Part shown: positions 35,397-44,989 of the stretch, piece by piece
Numbering within the stretch: the first letter of the stretch is position 1
Layout: every line of letters begins with the position of its first letter
Source of the DNA: JAIBBV01 sp044347745
GTDB taxonomy: Bacteria; Bdellovibrionota_C; UBA2361; JAFLCA01
Assembly: GCA_044347745.1 (NCBI GenBank)
Contig: JBIKUD010000005.1
Location: 44,512-108,511 of the forward strand
Length of the DNA: 64,000 nt
Reading direction: 5' to 3'
Position numbers and translations under genes: made by a program
The notes under the pieces: generated by a model
What the model was told of the DNA's origin: nothing
Databases searched by the model: none
The model's input: only the letters and a program-made list of their open reading frames with translations

Positions 35397-36187
35397 GTGA
35401 GCGACTCTCCTGGCTCATTTTGTGTCGCACTGCTGGCCATAAAGCGATGCAGAGAGTCGCGTAATAACGAGGCATCGAGATTGCGAATAATTCGCCCCTC
35501 CCTGGCTAACGAGATGCTGCCGTCTGCCTCTGACACAACAATTACCAAAGCATCACTGCGCTCAGATAATCCGACTGCTGCTCTATGCCTGGTTCCAAGA
35601 TTGGGATCGAGGTCTGGATTAAAGCTAAGCGGCAGCACACAGTTGGCTGCCTTAATCCGGTTACCCTCAATCAATACCGCGCCATCGTGTAGTGGCGATT
35701 CCTTTACAAAAATACCGTACAGCAGCTTACGATTGAGGAGGGCATCCAGATGCACGCTATCTTCAACTACTTCGTCCAAACCTACATCCCGTTGAATCAC
35801 GATTAGAGCTCCGACCTTATTTTTTGCCAGTGTCGAACACACTAAAGTAATGTCTTCAATTGTTTTATCGTCTAGCGTTTTGGTAGAGCGGTGAAACAAA
35901 GGTTGTAGCCCTACTTTGGTTAACCCGCGTCGAATCTCATCCTGAAAAATAACGACAATAACGAGAATTATGGAGCTCAAAAAGTTACCGAGAATCCAGG
36001 CAACAGTAACAAGCCCTAACGGTCTCGCCAAAAAGTAGAAAAGCACGACAAGGGTGAGCCCCCATAACATAGGGGCAGCGCGCGTTCCCTTAATTACCAA
36101 AAGACCACGGTAAACTAGATAGCTGACTATAAGCACGTCTAAAACGTGGCGCAGCCAGCCGTAGCTTTCGCTCAATACCAGGTCCAT
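35393..36187 (-). CDS. cdaA: Diadenylate cyclase CdaA (DisA_N domain), c-di-AMP synthase
   Basis: 264 aa. Three TM helices in the first 85 residues, then the DAC domain with DGA (168-170) and GTRHR (198-202), the two motifs that bind ATP, plus SEADGSISLAREG. Makes c-di-AMP from two ATP. First gene of the cdaA-cdaR-glmM trio and 34 bp downstream of ftsH, so wall precursor supply, c-di-AMP and membrane proteolysis are linked in one block. Confidence 0.95.
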   Translation of the reverse strand: MDLVLSESYGWLRHVLDVLIVSYLVYRGLLVIKGTRAAPMLWGLTLVVLFYFLARPLGLVTVAWILGNFLSSIILVIVVIFQDEIRRGLTKVGLQPLFHRSTKTLDDKTIEDITLVCSTLAKNKVGALIVIQRDVGLDEVVEDSVHLDALLNRKLLYGIFVKESPLHDGAVLIEGNRIKAANCVLPLSFNPDLDPNLGTRHRAAVGLSERSDALVIVVSEADGSISLAREGRIIRNLDASLLRDSLHRFMASSATQNEPGESLT

Positions 36188-36221
36188 GAAATAAAGGCCT
36201 ACATAAACAGGCTCACCAGAT

Positions 36222-38069
36222 TTAGGCAGTCACTGACACTGCGGTGCTGCCTTCAAGTGGTGCTTGTACCTCATCAGCCGGCAATCCTTTTACGATACGT
36301 TCGATCTGCTCTGCTGATAGAGTTTCTTTCTCGATTACCGCCTTTGCCATTGCATGCAAAATATCTAAATTTTCAGAGATAATCTTTTTCGCTACCTGGT
36401 ACTGCCCCTCGATAATGCGCTTAACCTCTGCATCTATAGTTTCTTGCGTATGCTCCGAGTGTTCACGAGGCTTGCCCATGTCTCGTCCCATAAACACATG
36501 CTCTTCTTTCGAAGAATAGTGTAGCGGTCCAAGGGTGTCGCTCATACCCCATTCACATACCATGCGTCGCGCGATATCAGTGGCACGCTCAATGTCCGAG
36601 CTGGCACCAGTGTTCATATCTTGAAACACAAGTTCCTCAGCCACGCGACCACCAAAGAAAACAGCAAGCTGGTCCATCCAATACGATTTTGAATAGGTGT
36701 GCCTATCATTTTCAGGCAGTTGCTGCATCAGACCCAACGCCATTCCTCGCGGAACAATAGTAAGCTTATGTACTGGATCGGCATTCGGCAGCTTTTTGGC
36801 AACCAAGGCATGACCAGCCTCATGATAGGCCGTGGTAGTTTTCTCCTTTTCTGTAAGCAACATGGATCGCCGCTCGGCGCCCATCATCACTTTGTCTTTT
36901 GCGTATTCAAAGTCTTCACGATTGACTTTCTCTTTATTGTCCCGTGCAGCGCGCAAGGCCGCTTCATTCACCAGAATTTCGAGCTCTGCGCCAGAAAAAC
37001 CAGGAGTTCCACGAGCCAAAATTTCAAGATCTACATCCTCACCAACCGGCACACGTCGGGCATGCACCTTGAGAATACCTAAGCGCCCTTTAAGATCTGG
37101 CCTTGGCACCACAACACGCCTATCAAACCGTCCTGGTCTAAGTAATGCTGGGTCGAGGACATCGGGACGATTTGTAGCGGCAATCAAAATAACGCCCTCG
37201 TTGCTCTCGAATCCATCCATTTCAACCAGAAGCTGATTTAGGGTTTGTTCGCGCTCATCATGACCGCCGCCCATACCAGCACCACGGTGACGCCCTACTG
37301 CATCAATTTCATCGATAAAAATAAGACATGGGGCGTTCTTTTTGCCCTGCACAAACAGGTCTCGTACACGTGAGGCACCAACGCCCACGAACATCTCGAC
37401 AAAATCAGAACCAGAAATGCTAAAGAAGGGCACACCTGCTTCACCCGCTATAGCTTTGGCCAACAGTGTTTTTCCGGTACCAGGCGAGCCAACCAGAAGC
37501 ACGCCTTTGGGAATACGCCCTCCAAGTTTGGTGAACTTTTTGGGATCTTTCAAAAATTCAATTATCTCTTCAAGCTCTGAGCGGGCCTCATCTATGCCGG
37601 CGACATCAGCAAAGGTTACTTTTTGCTGGCTTTCCGTAAGCAATTTGGCGCGACTTTTCCCAAAACTCATCCCCTTTCCAGCGCCCATTTGGACTTGTCG
37701 CATAAAGAAAAGCCAAATTCCTATAAGCAACAAAATAGGCAAAGCATTTACGAGGAAAAGTAAATACCAAGGCTGGTCCTCAGGTTCGTTGACTTTAATT
37801 TCAACTGAATTTTTCCTGAGTAAATCAATAAGCCCTTCGTGTTTTGGAGAGGTAGTAACAAAAGGATCAAGACTAGAGGTGTACTCACCCTTAATATTGC
37901 TACCTTCGATAGTAACAGCTCTTACCCTTTTGGCTTCAACCTCAGCCAAAAATTGGGAGTAGCTTAGTTCTTTTACATTCTGACTTTTCGGTTTAACCAC
38001 ACCGTAAAAGGTCATAAAAAGAAGAATTAGGAGAATCCAAAAAATTGCACTACGCGAAAACTGCCCCAA
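36222..38069 (-). CDS. ftsH: ATP-dependent zinc metalloprotease FtsH
   Basis: About 615 aa from a TTG at 38069 with GAGGTG close upstream; a TTG at 38081 would add four residues. Two TM helices (about 8-25 and 107-125) flank a periplasmic domain. AAA+ module: GSPGTGKTLLAKA (Walker A), IFIDEIDAVGRHRG (Walker B), the FVGVG pore motif, and SRH ATNRPDVLDPALLRPGRFDRR. Zinc site HEAGH. Membrane-anchored quality-control protease. The initiation codon is unusual for such an abundant protein. Confidence 0.97.
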   Translation of the reverse strand: MGQFSRSAIFWILLILLFMTFYGVVKPKSQNVKELSYSQFLAEVEAKRVRAVTIEGSNIKGEYTSSLDPFVTTSPKHEGLIDLLRKNSVEIKVNEPEDQPWYLLFLVNALPILLLIGIWLFFMRQVQMGAGKGMSFGKSRAKLLTESQQKVTFADVAGIDEARSELEEIIEFLKDPKKFTKLGGRIPKGVLLVGSPGTGKTLLAKAIAGEAGVPFFSISGSDFVEMFVGVGASRVRDLFVQGKKNAPCLIFIDEIDAVGRHRGAGMGGGHDEREQTLNQLLVEMDGFESNEGVILIAATNRPDVLDPALLRPGRFDRRVVVPRPDLKGRLGILKVHARRVPVGEDVDLEILARGTPGFSGAELEILVNEAALRAARDNKEKVNREDFEYAKDKVMMGAERRSMLLTEKEKTTTAYHEAGHALVAKKLPNADPVHKLTIVPRGMALGLMQQLPENDRHTYSKSYWMDQLAVFFGGRVAEELVFQDMNTGASSDIERATDIARRMVCEWGMSDTLGPLHYSSKEEHVFMGRDMGKPREHSEHTQETIDAEVKRIIEGQYQVAKKIISENLDILHAMAKAVIEKETLSAEQIERIVKGLPADEVQAPLEGSTAVSVTA

Positions 38070-38308
38070 GGGACACCTCAATTATCAAACGCTGTTATCG
38101 TATAAGGGTGTAATCCAAGACCTTCCGGTCCTAATTATTAGAGTGCTTCTCCACCCAATTCGCACTACCAAAAAAGAGCCATAAGGATAGTAGAGCTAGG
38201 CCAAAAGGGAAAGACATAGCAGTTGTCAGTGTTATGTCTCAACCATTTTGATAATTACTACAAGCGAAGCGAATTAGCCCAATTTGGCTTGCTGACAACC
38301 GAATGGGA

Positions 38309-39322
38309 CTAGGAAATCGGCTTTACTATCTCAATTGCGCCATTTCGGCGACAAAGTCTTAGCCCGCTAGGAAGCTCAATTCCCTCATCGGCGCCCAAGA
38401 TAAATCGCAAACAGCGCTTGGAACTACTACGCCCCAATAGAAAACCAAGCTCCGCTTGGAGCATTAAAGAAACCGCACGCCAGGCTACCGCCAGTGGCAC
38501 CTGGTGCAGGAGCTCTCGCAGGGCTTTAAACCATTGCCTATCTGACCACTGTACGGGGGAAAGCCTTTGTAGGCAGGCCCCGGCATGAGCCCAGAGCGCC
38601 TGGCTATCCTCTGCATAGGACTCGGCGTGCTCGGCAAGCGAGGCTAAACTTGAAGATTCAAAGTGTGTTTGAATATACGGGATAAGGAGGGCACGCACTC
38701 TGTTACGCAAAAAATTGGTGTCTTGATTAGTTGCATCTTCGCGCCAGTGAAGCGAGCGGCTCTGGGCATATAGTTGAATCTGCTCTCGGCTAATTGCAAG
38801 TAATGGGCGAATAAGACAACGGGAATGGTCAATTTGCTCAATAGAGCGTGGCTCTTTGTTGCTGAGGAGCCGCATGAGCATGGTTTCAACCCTATCGTTA
38901 GCTTGATGAGCAGTCAGAATCCAATCGAGGTTTCTTTGTTCTCTGACTTGCCCAAAAAAAGAATAACGCAGTTCCCTACCCCAAGCTTCGATATTTTGGT
39001 TTTCCGGGGGAGGATCTGCAACAAAATGGTGAAAGGTAAGTTTTAACTTGGCAGCTAGCGCAGAAACAAATTCAGCATCCTCTTTACTTTCAGCCCGAAG
39101 ACTATGGTCAACATGCGCAATTTCAATGTGCAGCTTGAGTAGTTTTGCTTGCTCATGAATGGCATCAAGCATCACCACACTATCTAGTCCGCCAGAAACG
39201 GCGCAGAGTACCCGAGCATTAGGCGGCAGCAATGCTCGAATCTCATTTTCAATTTCGCGACTGGCTTTGGCCAATTGAGGCCCCCTACGTAATACCGGCC
39301 CTAAACTGAGCGGTTCATCCAA
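38309..39322 (-). CDS. tilS: tRNA(Ile)-lysidine synthetase
   Basis: 337 aa starting at TTG 39322. PP-loop AVSGGLDSVVML near residue 45, AHVDHSLR, ILTAHQANDRVETMLMRLL and the LLAISREQIQLYA linker typical of TilS. Modifies C34 of tRNA-Ile (CAU). It is shorter than E. coli TilS, with a reduced C-terminal domain, as in many bacteria. Separated from the DoxX gene by two bases. The 239-bp gap before ftsH has only a small GACC-TTCC-GGTC hairpin. Confidence 0.92.
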   Translation of the reverse strand: MDEPLSLGPVLRRGPQLAKASREIENEIRALLPPNARVLCAVSGGLDSVVMLDAIHEQAKLLKLHIEIAHVDHSLRAESKEDAEFVSALAAKLKLTFHHFVADPPPENQNIEAWGRELRYSFFGQVREQRNLDWILTAHQANDRVETMLMRLLSNKEPRSIEQIDHSRCLIRPLLAISREQIQLYAQSRSLHWREDATNQDTNFLRNRVRALLIPYIQTHFESSSLASLAEHAESYAEDSQALWAHAGACLQRLSPVQWSDRQWFKALRELLHQVPLAVAWRAVSLMLQAELGFLLGRSSSKRCLRFILGADEGIELPSGLRLCRRNGAIEIVKPIS

Positions 39323-39324
39323 GG

Positions 39325-39738
39325 TTAGCCGGTTTTTCTGAATCTATCTATGCTTAGAGCCCCAGCACCGCTGTAGAGTAGAGAAACGGAAGCGGCAAGT
39401 AATAGAATATCTTTATTAAAAAGAAGTTCTCCCCCCTTTGGAAAAGCTCCAAAGGCTATAACAAACGATAGAAGCATTAAGGAAGTAAGCATGGCGGCCA
39501 AGGTTGTCCAAATTCCCACTATCAGAAGCACTCCGGCAGCCAACTCAAAATAGGGCAGCAAAATGCCGTATAGAGTAGCCGCTTGACCGGGCAATATGCC
39601 AAAACTATGCACTTCTTTTATAAAACCGGCAGCATTTCCAAGTTTGGCCCAACCAGCCAAGACAAAGTAGGCACCCAGGGTAAGGCGGATAATGAGCGGT
39701 CCCCAAATTGGGTTACCTATTGGTTCATTCATTTTCAT
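39325..39738 (-). CDS. DoxX-family small integral membrane protein
   Basis: 137 aa, four TM helices. Starts with RLTLGAYFVLAGWAKLGN and includes the family feature YFELAAGVLLIVGIWT. DoxX-like proteins are tied to redox or thiol stress and terminal oxidase functions in some species; the exact role here is unknown. Its 5' region is divergent from the moxR operon and the stop is two bases before tilS. Confidence 0.85.
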   Translation of the reverse strand: MKMNEPIGNPIWGPLIIRLTLGAYFVLAGWAKLGNAAGFIKEVHSFGILPGQAATLYGILLPYFELAAGVLLIVGIWTTLAAMLTSLMLLSFVIAFGAFPKGGELLFNKDILLLAASVSLLYSGAGALSIDRFRKTG

Positions 39739-39852
39739 ATTCTATCTTTTTAGCTCCGCTCTTGGCTTTTTGCCAATACCCCAAAGTGTTGCACTTTCGG
39801 GCTAAAGGGGCAAAATTAATGCTGATACTTCACTGTCTTATGGAGTTTACCC

Positions 39853-40800
39853 TTGGACGCACCACAGCTCTTTAATGGCCTAATTGCAGAAATGAGAAAA
39901 GCTATTGTCGGCCAAGATAGGCTGATTGAACGTCTTCTTATTTCGCTGCTTGCCGATGGACACCTTCTATTAGAGGGAGTGCCGGGACTTGCAAAAACAA
40001 AAGTGTTGCAAGTGCTCAGCGCGTGTATTGAAGCTCGCATGCAGCGCGTGCAATTCACACCAGACCTGCTGCCCTCCGACCTCCTCGGCACTGAAGTGTA
40101 TAGACCCAACACTGGTGAGTTTGTGATTCGCCAAGGCCCTATATTTACGAATGTGCTCTTGGCCGACGAAATTAATCGCGCTCCAGCCAAGGTTCAGTCG
40201 GCTTTACTTCAGGCGATGCAAGAAAGACAGGTAAGTATTGGAGAGCATACATTTGTGTTGCCCTCACCTTTTTTGGTGCTTGCAACCCAGAACCCTATTG
40301 AACAAGAAGGAACTTACCCACTTCCCGAGGCGCAGCTCGACAGATTCCTCATGAAGGTTATTGTCAACTACCCAAGTTTTCAGGAAGAAGTGCAAATTGT
40401 TGAGCTCGTAACCTCTAAAGCTAAAGACGAAAAAATATCGGCGGTACTAAATCTCGTACAACTAGAAGAATTGAGGCGTTTGTGCCAGGAAGTGTACGTA
40501 GATCCAAAAGTCTTTCGATATGTTGTTGCCTTAGTGCAGGCAAGTCGCGAGCCGAAAAAATTAGGCCTCGACGGAATGATTGAATGGGGAGCTTCGCCTC
40601 GAGCGAGCATTGCACTTATAGCGGCAGCCCGTAGCTTGGCTTTTATCCGTGGCAAAAAATTCATAACACCAGACGAAGTCAAAGAGCTTGCACCTGATGT
40701 ATTGAGACATCGGATTTTGCCTAGTTTTGAGGGGGAAGCTCGTGGAATTACACCTGATGAAATTGTGGGTGTGATACTCCGTAGCGTCACCGTACCTTAA
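39853..40800 (+). CDS. MoxR-family AAA+ ATPase
   Basis: 315 aa from TTG 39853 with TGGAG nine bases upstream. Walker A LLEGVPGLAKTKVLQVLS, Walker B NVLLADEINRAPAKVQSALLQAMQE, sensor 1 LATQNPIEQEGTYPLPEAQLDRF, and GASPRASIALIAAARSLAFI near the end, all standard for MoxR. These ATPases act as chaperones that mature partner complexes with VWA-domain proteins. First gene of a six-gene plus-strand operon. Confidence 0.95.
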   Translation: MDAPQLFNGLIAEMRKAIVGQDRLIERLLISLLADGHLLLEGVPGLAKTKVLQVLSACIEARMQRVQFTPDLLPSDLLGTEVYRPNTGEFVIRQGPIFTNVLLADEINRAPAKVQSALLQAMQERQVSIGEHTFVLPSPFLVLATQNPIEQEGTYPLPEAQLDRFLMKVIVNYPSFQEEVQIVELVTSKAKDEKISAVLNLVQLEELRRLCQEVYVDPKVFRYVVALVQASREPKKLGLDGMIEWGASPRASIALIAAARSLAFIRGKKFITPDEVKELAPDVLRHRILPSFEGEARGITPDEIVGVILRSVTVP

Positions 40801-40805
40801 AAAAG

Positions 40806-41702
40806 ATGAACGCTTCATTTGAAAAATATGGAGTAGTGGCCGGCGCAGAGTTGCGACGCTTGAAGCTCGTACTCCGACGCAAACTCGACCAAGAAATGTT
40901 GGGGAATTATCGATCTGCCTTTCGGGGCCAGGGGCTTCAGTTTGCGGATCTAAGGCCCTATGTGCCAGGGGATGAAATTAAACGTATTCATTGGAAAGCC
41001 TCGGCAAGGACTGGGCACATCTTCGTAAAGAGCTTCGAAGAGTCAAGGCAGGCAAAAGTGCTCTGCTGCGTTGATACGAGTGCATCCATGCTTCAGGGAG
41101 CCCAAAAATCCAAGAGCCAACTCGCCCGAGATTTTGCAGCGCTTGTCTCAATTGTTGCCACAAGTCAAGGTGATGCAGCGGGACTGTGCCTATTCTCTGA
41201 TACAATTGAGAACTGGATTCCCTGTGCGCAGCGGCGCGCTCAGAGCCTTAGAATACTCAACGCCTTATGTGGGGTGGACGGAACCCGCAAGAAAAGCGAT
41301 ATGTCGCACTCTCTCTTTGAAGTTGCAAAACGTTTGAAGACAAAACATCTCATATGTATCATTTCAGACTTTCACACCCCAGACTTCGAAATGTCCCTGA
41401 GGGTGCTGTGCAAAAAACATGAAGTGGTATTCGTATTTGTTGAAGACCTAATTGAGGCTGAAATTCCTGCGGTAGGGCTTTGTCAGTTTCGCGATCTAGA
41501 ATCTGGAAGTTATGTTGAGGTTGATCTGGGGAGCCCCGCTGTTCGACGCGCACTCGCCCACTCCTTTAGTCAGCACAAATTAAAAATGCAGGAGAAGGCT
41601 CATCGTCTGGGCGCCGACTTTATGGCATTCAATCAAAATCCTGCGCAAGCCCTCGCCCGGCTTATGGCCCGCCGAGCCTCTACTAAACAGAGGCTCGGAT
41701 AA
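40806..41702 (+). CDS. DUF58 domain protein
   Basis: 298 aa. N-terminal RSAFRGQGLQFADLRPYVPGDEIKRIHWKASART is the DUF58 signature. The rest is a VWA-like fold with VDTSASMLQG. Five bases after moxR. In bat/moxR clusters DUF58 proteins are thought to be MoxR partners. Confidence 0.92.
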   Translation: MNASFEKYGVVAGAELRRLKLVLRRKLDQEMLGNYRSAFRGQGLQFADLRPYVPGDEIKRIHWKASARTGHIFVKSFEESRQAKVLCCVDTSASMLQGAQKSKSQLARDFAALVSIVATSQGDAAGLCLFSDTIENWIPCAQRRAQSLRILNALCGVDGTRKKSDMSHSLFEVAKRLKTKHLICIISDFHTPDFEMSLRVLCKKHEVVFVFVEDLIEAEIPAVGLCQFRDLESGSYVEVDLGSPAVRRALAHSFSQHKLKMQEKAHRLGADFMAFNQNPAQALARLMARRASTKQRLG

Positions 41703-41705
41703 AAA

Positions 41706-42185
41706 ATGGGCCAATCTATAGACATAAACACGCCTTACCCCATTATTGCACCGAGCTGGTTTCCGTATGTACCGCCTCTTTGGATCTGGGCGCTGGTTGC
41801 GGGTCTCTTCCTGCTTGTTTTTGTCTATGCCACATATCGCGCTAAGCGAAAACCAACACGCATGCAGGCTTTGTCGCTGCTGGCTCAGGATCTTCGGCGC
41901 TTATCCCAGCAAGCGGACGAAGCACCCGCGACTCTTCAAGAGGCTGTCTCATTGCGACTTCGCCGAGTACTTAGCAGTTTAAGTGGCCAGGCCTTCGATA
42001 CACTCTCTTTAAGGGAACTTAAAGAATACGCGTTCGATCATAAAGACGAACATATTCGAGCACTCGCGCTTAACCTAGCGCCACTTGAAGAAGCCAGATA
42101 CTCAGGCAAAGTGTATGTATCAAAAAAAGTACTTACGGAACTTATTGAAGTAGTTGAGGCCTTAGCTGCACGGGAGGGATTGTGA
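41706..42185 (+). CDS. DUF4381-type single-pass membrane protein
   Basis: 159 aa. Short Pro/Trp-rich periplasmic start (TPYPIIAPSWFPYVPPLW), one TM helix (about 25-45), then a helical cytoplasmic part. Position between DUF58 and a VWA gene is the standard place for DUF4381 proteins in Bat operons. The stop overlaps the next start by four bases (GTGA). Confidence 0.8.
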   Translation: MGQSIDINTPYPIIAPSWFPYVPPLWIWALVAGLFLLVFVYATYRAKRKPTRMQALSLLAQDLRRLSQQADEAPATLQEAVSLRLRRVLSSLSGQAFDTLSLRELKEYAFDHKDEHIRALALNLAPLEEARYSGKVYVSKKVLTELIEVVEALAAREGL

Positions 42186-43159
42186 ATTTTTTACAGCCTC
42201 TCACCACCCTCACATTCGCGTCTCCCCTTGGATTTATTCTCCCGGTGCTTTTGGCTTTTTTTTGGCTAATTCAAAAGCCCAGTACCAAGGGGCTTGGAAC
42301 TGGCTCCAGTCTGCTATTTGCAAATATTCCGAAGACCCTGAGACAGAGACTGAGGGCTCCAGTCCTTGGTGCCTTAAGTGTGCTCTTTTGGATTGCTCTC
42401 AGCATTGCTGCGGCAAGGCCCCAGTCCGTCATCGTACAGAACGACAGTGTGCACGCGCGAAATTTGGTGCTCGCCCTGGACGTCTCTCGCAGCATGGGCA
42501 CCGCAGATTTTGAATCAGCGATCGGCCAGCTTCCACGAATACATGCTGTTCAGCAAGTTGTGCGTGAGTTTATTTCAAGTAGGCCGCTTGATAGAATTGG
42601 TCTCGTCGTGTTTGGTTCAAAGGCTTACGTCCGCGCTCCATTAACAAGCGATCATCTCCTATTAACTCAGCTCGTAGCAGATCTAGAAATTGGGATGGCT
42701 GGTGATGGTACAGCGATTGGTGATGGCCTCGGAGTAAGTCTCAAACGTATAAAAGACACACCAGAAGGCACCCGAGCAATCATTCTTCTTACCGATGGTG
42801 CCAGTAACTCAGGTACCATGCATCCATTGAAGGCGGCGGAGCTTGCAGCGAAACTGAAAGTGAAGGTTCATACTATCGGCGTTGGCGCAGCGGGTACGCT
42901 TACTGTTGTTGGAGCAGAGTACGATGAGGTAACCTTAAAAAAAATTGCTGAGATGACAGGCGGAACATTCTTCAACGCTTCAAGCCTTGATGGACTACGC
43001 ACCGTGTATAAAGAAATCGACCGTCTCGAGCAGAGCGAAGACAATCGAAGTGGCAGGCAGCAAACATTTGAGCATACAGCTATATTCTTATTGTGGGCCC
43101 TGGGGGCATTTCTGTTAAGACTGATTCTTACCCGCACCTACTTTTTGCGTATTGAATAA
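42182..43159 (+). CDS. batA: BatA-like VWA-domain membrane protein
   Basis: 325 aa, GTG start at 42182. N-terminal TM helices (about 10-30 and 55-75) and a C-terminal TM (about 300-320) surround a VWA domain with the metal-ion site ALDVSRSMGTAD (DxSxS) and ILLTDGASNSG. The family was named for aerotolerance in Bacteroides; its molecular role is still unclear. Translationally coupled to the DUF4381 gene. Confidence 0.88.
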   Translation: MNFLQPLTTLTFASPLGFILPVLLAFFWLIQKPSTKGLGTGSSLLFANIPKTLRQRLRAPVLGALSVLFWIALSIAAARPQSVIVQNDSVHARNLVLALDVSRSMGTADFESAIGQLPRIHAVQQVVREFISSRPLDRIGLVVFGSKAYVRAPLTSDHLLLTQLVADLEIGMAGDGTAIGDGLGVSLKRIKDTPEGTRAIILLTDGASNSGTMHPLKAAELAAKLKVKVHTIGVGAAGTLTVVGAEYDEVTLKKIAEMTGGTFFNASSLDGLRTVYKEIDRLEQSEDNRSGRQQTFEHTAIFLLWALGAFLLRLILTRTYFLRIE

Positions 43160-43162
43160 CCT

Positions 43163-44989
43163 ATGCAGGCTTATTTTCTTAACCCAGAAAGATTGACCTT
43201 GCTATTTATGCTACCCCTCGTGTACCTGCTGCTTAAGTGGAGTAAAAGCAGATTGCAGGTACGAGCTTGTAAGATAAGCAGTCAGCATCAAGCAACTTTT
43301 GCCACTCCGCGAGTAACCCTCGCAATATGCGCCTTGCTTAGTCTCGGCCTTGCCAAGCCCTATTGGGGATATGAAGAATTTGAAGTGCCTTCTTCCGGGG
43401 CTGAAATTGTCGCAGCGCTCGATTTGAGCAAAAGTATGTGGGCACGCGATGCGCTTCCCAACAGACTAGAGTTCGCAAGAAGGAAGTTAATTGACCTTAT
43501 TCGTATTGCCGAAGAGCGTGGCCGAGGCGATAGGATTGCGATTATTCTATTCGCTCAAGACTCCTACGTGCTCTCCCCCCTGACAAGTGACTACGCTGCC
43601 TTACGAACCTACGCGCAAGCTATTAGCCCTCGCCTTATCAATGATGCCGGCTCAAGTTTGGCTGAAGCGGCGCGTGCCAGTCTTTTATTGCTCAACCGCA
43701 GCTCTCGATCTGAGGCCCATCTGATTCTTTTTACTGATGGTGAAGATTCTGAGTTCTCCGTTGCTGAAATTTTGAAACTACGAGGTGACTCGACGCTCAG
43801 CATTTCAAGTATCGGAATTGGCTCGGCTACTGGCTCGCCAATTGACTTAGGGAGACAGGGTTTTCTTCGCGACGCTGGCGGAAACGTCGTGATAAGCAAA
43901 TTGGCAGAAGAGTCCTTAAAGGAACTTGCCTCTCAAACAAATGGCTCTTATCAGCAAGCGCAGATTGGCCCGGAGGATCTGTATGCTTTTCTGTCTAAAA
44001 TAGCGCCCACCAAAGAAGGTGAAGCACGTATCGTAAGAAGTTACAACGAATTAGGTTCATTTTGCGCAATCGCTATATTTCTGATCATTATTGTTCAATT
44101 TGCGTGGCGACTCACTTCAAAAACAGAGAGGCTCCAGAGTTCTGTATTTTTCTTAACTTGCCTCACCGTATTTTGGTCGAGTCCAAGCCTTGCCGATTCC
44201 CGGCACCAGGCCTTTACGCTCCGTCAATATTTGGAATCAGGAAAATATGAGGAGGCGTTCAAAGGTTTTTCTGAACTGGCAGCTTCCGACCCGGAAAACC
44301 CAGATCTCCAAGCAGCGCTAGGAGCGGCTGCTTTTGGATTGAAGCGCTTCAAAGAGGCGGCTGGGCACTACGAAAGACAGTCTGCTCTCGAAACTTCTGG
44401 GCGAGGGAAATTCGAAGCCCTGTATAATCAAGGCACCTCATTGCTTATGGCTGAAGACGCACATGGAGCTGTCCACGCCCTAGAATCTGCCTTAGCGATA
44501 AAACCTGATGACCCCAAAGCAGTCCACAATCTGAAGCTTGCCCAGGAACTATTAGAAAAAGAGCCGCCACCCCCAACGCCCACGCCAACTGAGGATTCGA
44601 AACAATCCTCGGAGAATGACCAGCAAGGCCAAGCTCAGCAAAAAGAGAGTTCTCAAGAAGAGGATGGAAACGAGACAAACGATTCGAAAGAATCCGAGTC
44701 GTCAAGTAGCGCAGAAAGCTCATCAAACGACAAATCAGAACCAAATTCCTCAAGTAGCTCAAGTAATGGAAGTGCCTCTGACTCAGAACAGGACTCTGAT
44801 GAGAATGAAAATACGATGGAAGAAAAGCAATCGGGCTCACCACTAGAGGAAGCTGCGGAAAAAAATGAGCCGCTTACCAAAGAGGACCAAGCAGAGTTGC
44901 AAGCATGGCTCGATACCTTAGAAGATTCTCCAGTTATTATCCGTCCACAGCGAAGCAACCGCCCGTCAAACGGAGGGCAGTCGTGGTAA
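43163..44989 (+). CDS. batB: Fused BatB (VWA) - BatC (TPR) protein
   Basis: 608 aa. TM near 5-25 and 50-65, a VWA domain with MIDAS AALDLSKSMWARD and LFTDGEDSE (about 80-290), TM near 295-315 and 330-345. Then TPR units (about 355-475, for example FEALYNQGTSLLMAEDAHGAVHAL), and a Pro then Ser/Glu/Asp/Gln-rich disordered tail (about 475-560). BatB and BatC are often separate genes; here both modules are in one chain. The tail's Ser-rich run uses mixed codons, so it is not a simple DNA repeat. Overlaps the batD start. Confidence 0.88.
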   Translation: MQAYFLNPERLTLLFMLPLVYLLLKWSKSRLQVRACKISSQHQATFATPRVTLAICALLSLGLAKPYWGYEEFEVPSSGAEIVAALDLSKSMWARDALPNRLEFARRKLIDLIRIAEERGRGDRIAIILFAQDSYVLSPLTSDYAALRTYAQAISPRLINDAGSSLAEAARASLLLLNRSSRSEAHLILFTDGEDSEFSVAEILKLRGDSTLSISSIGIGSATGSPIDLGRQGFLRDAGGNVVISKLAEESLKELASQTNGSYQQAQIGPEDLYAFLSKIAPTKEGEARIVRSYNELGSFCAIAIFLIIIVQFAWRLTSKTERLQSSVFFLTCLTVFWSSPSLADSRHQAFTLRQYLESGKYEEAFKGFSELAASDPENPDLQAALGAAAFGLKRFKEAAGHYERQSALETSGRGKFEALYNQGTSLLMAEDAHGAVHALESALAIKPDDPKAVHNLKLAQELLEKEPPPPTPTPTEDSKQSSENDQQGQAQQKESSQEEDGNETNDSKESESSSSAESSSNDKSEPNSSSSSSNGSASDSEQDSDENENTMEEKQSGSPLEEAAEKNEPLTKEDQAELQAWLDTLEDSPVIIRPQRSNRPSNGGQSW

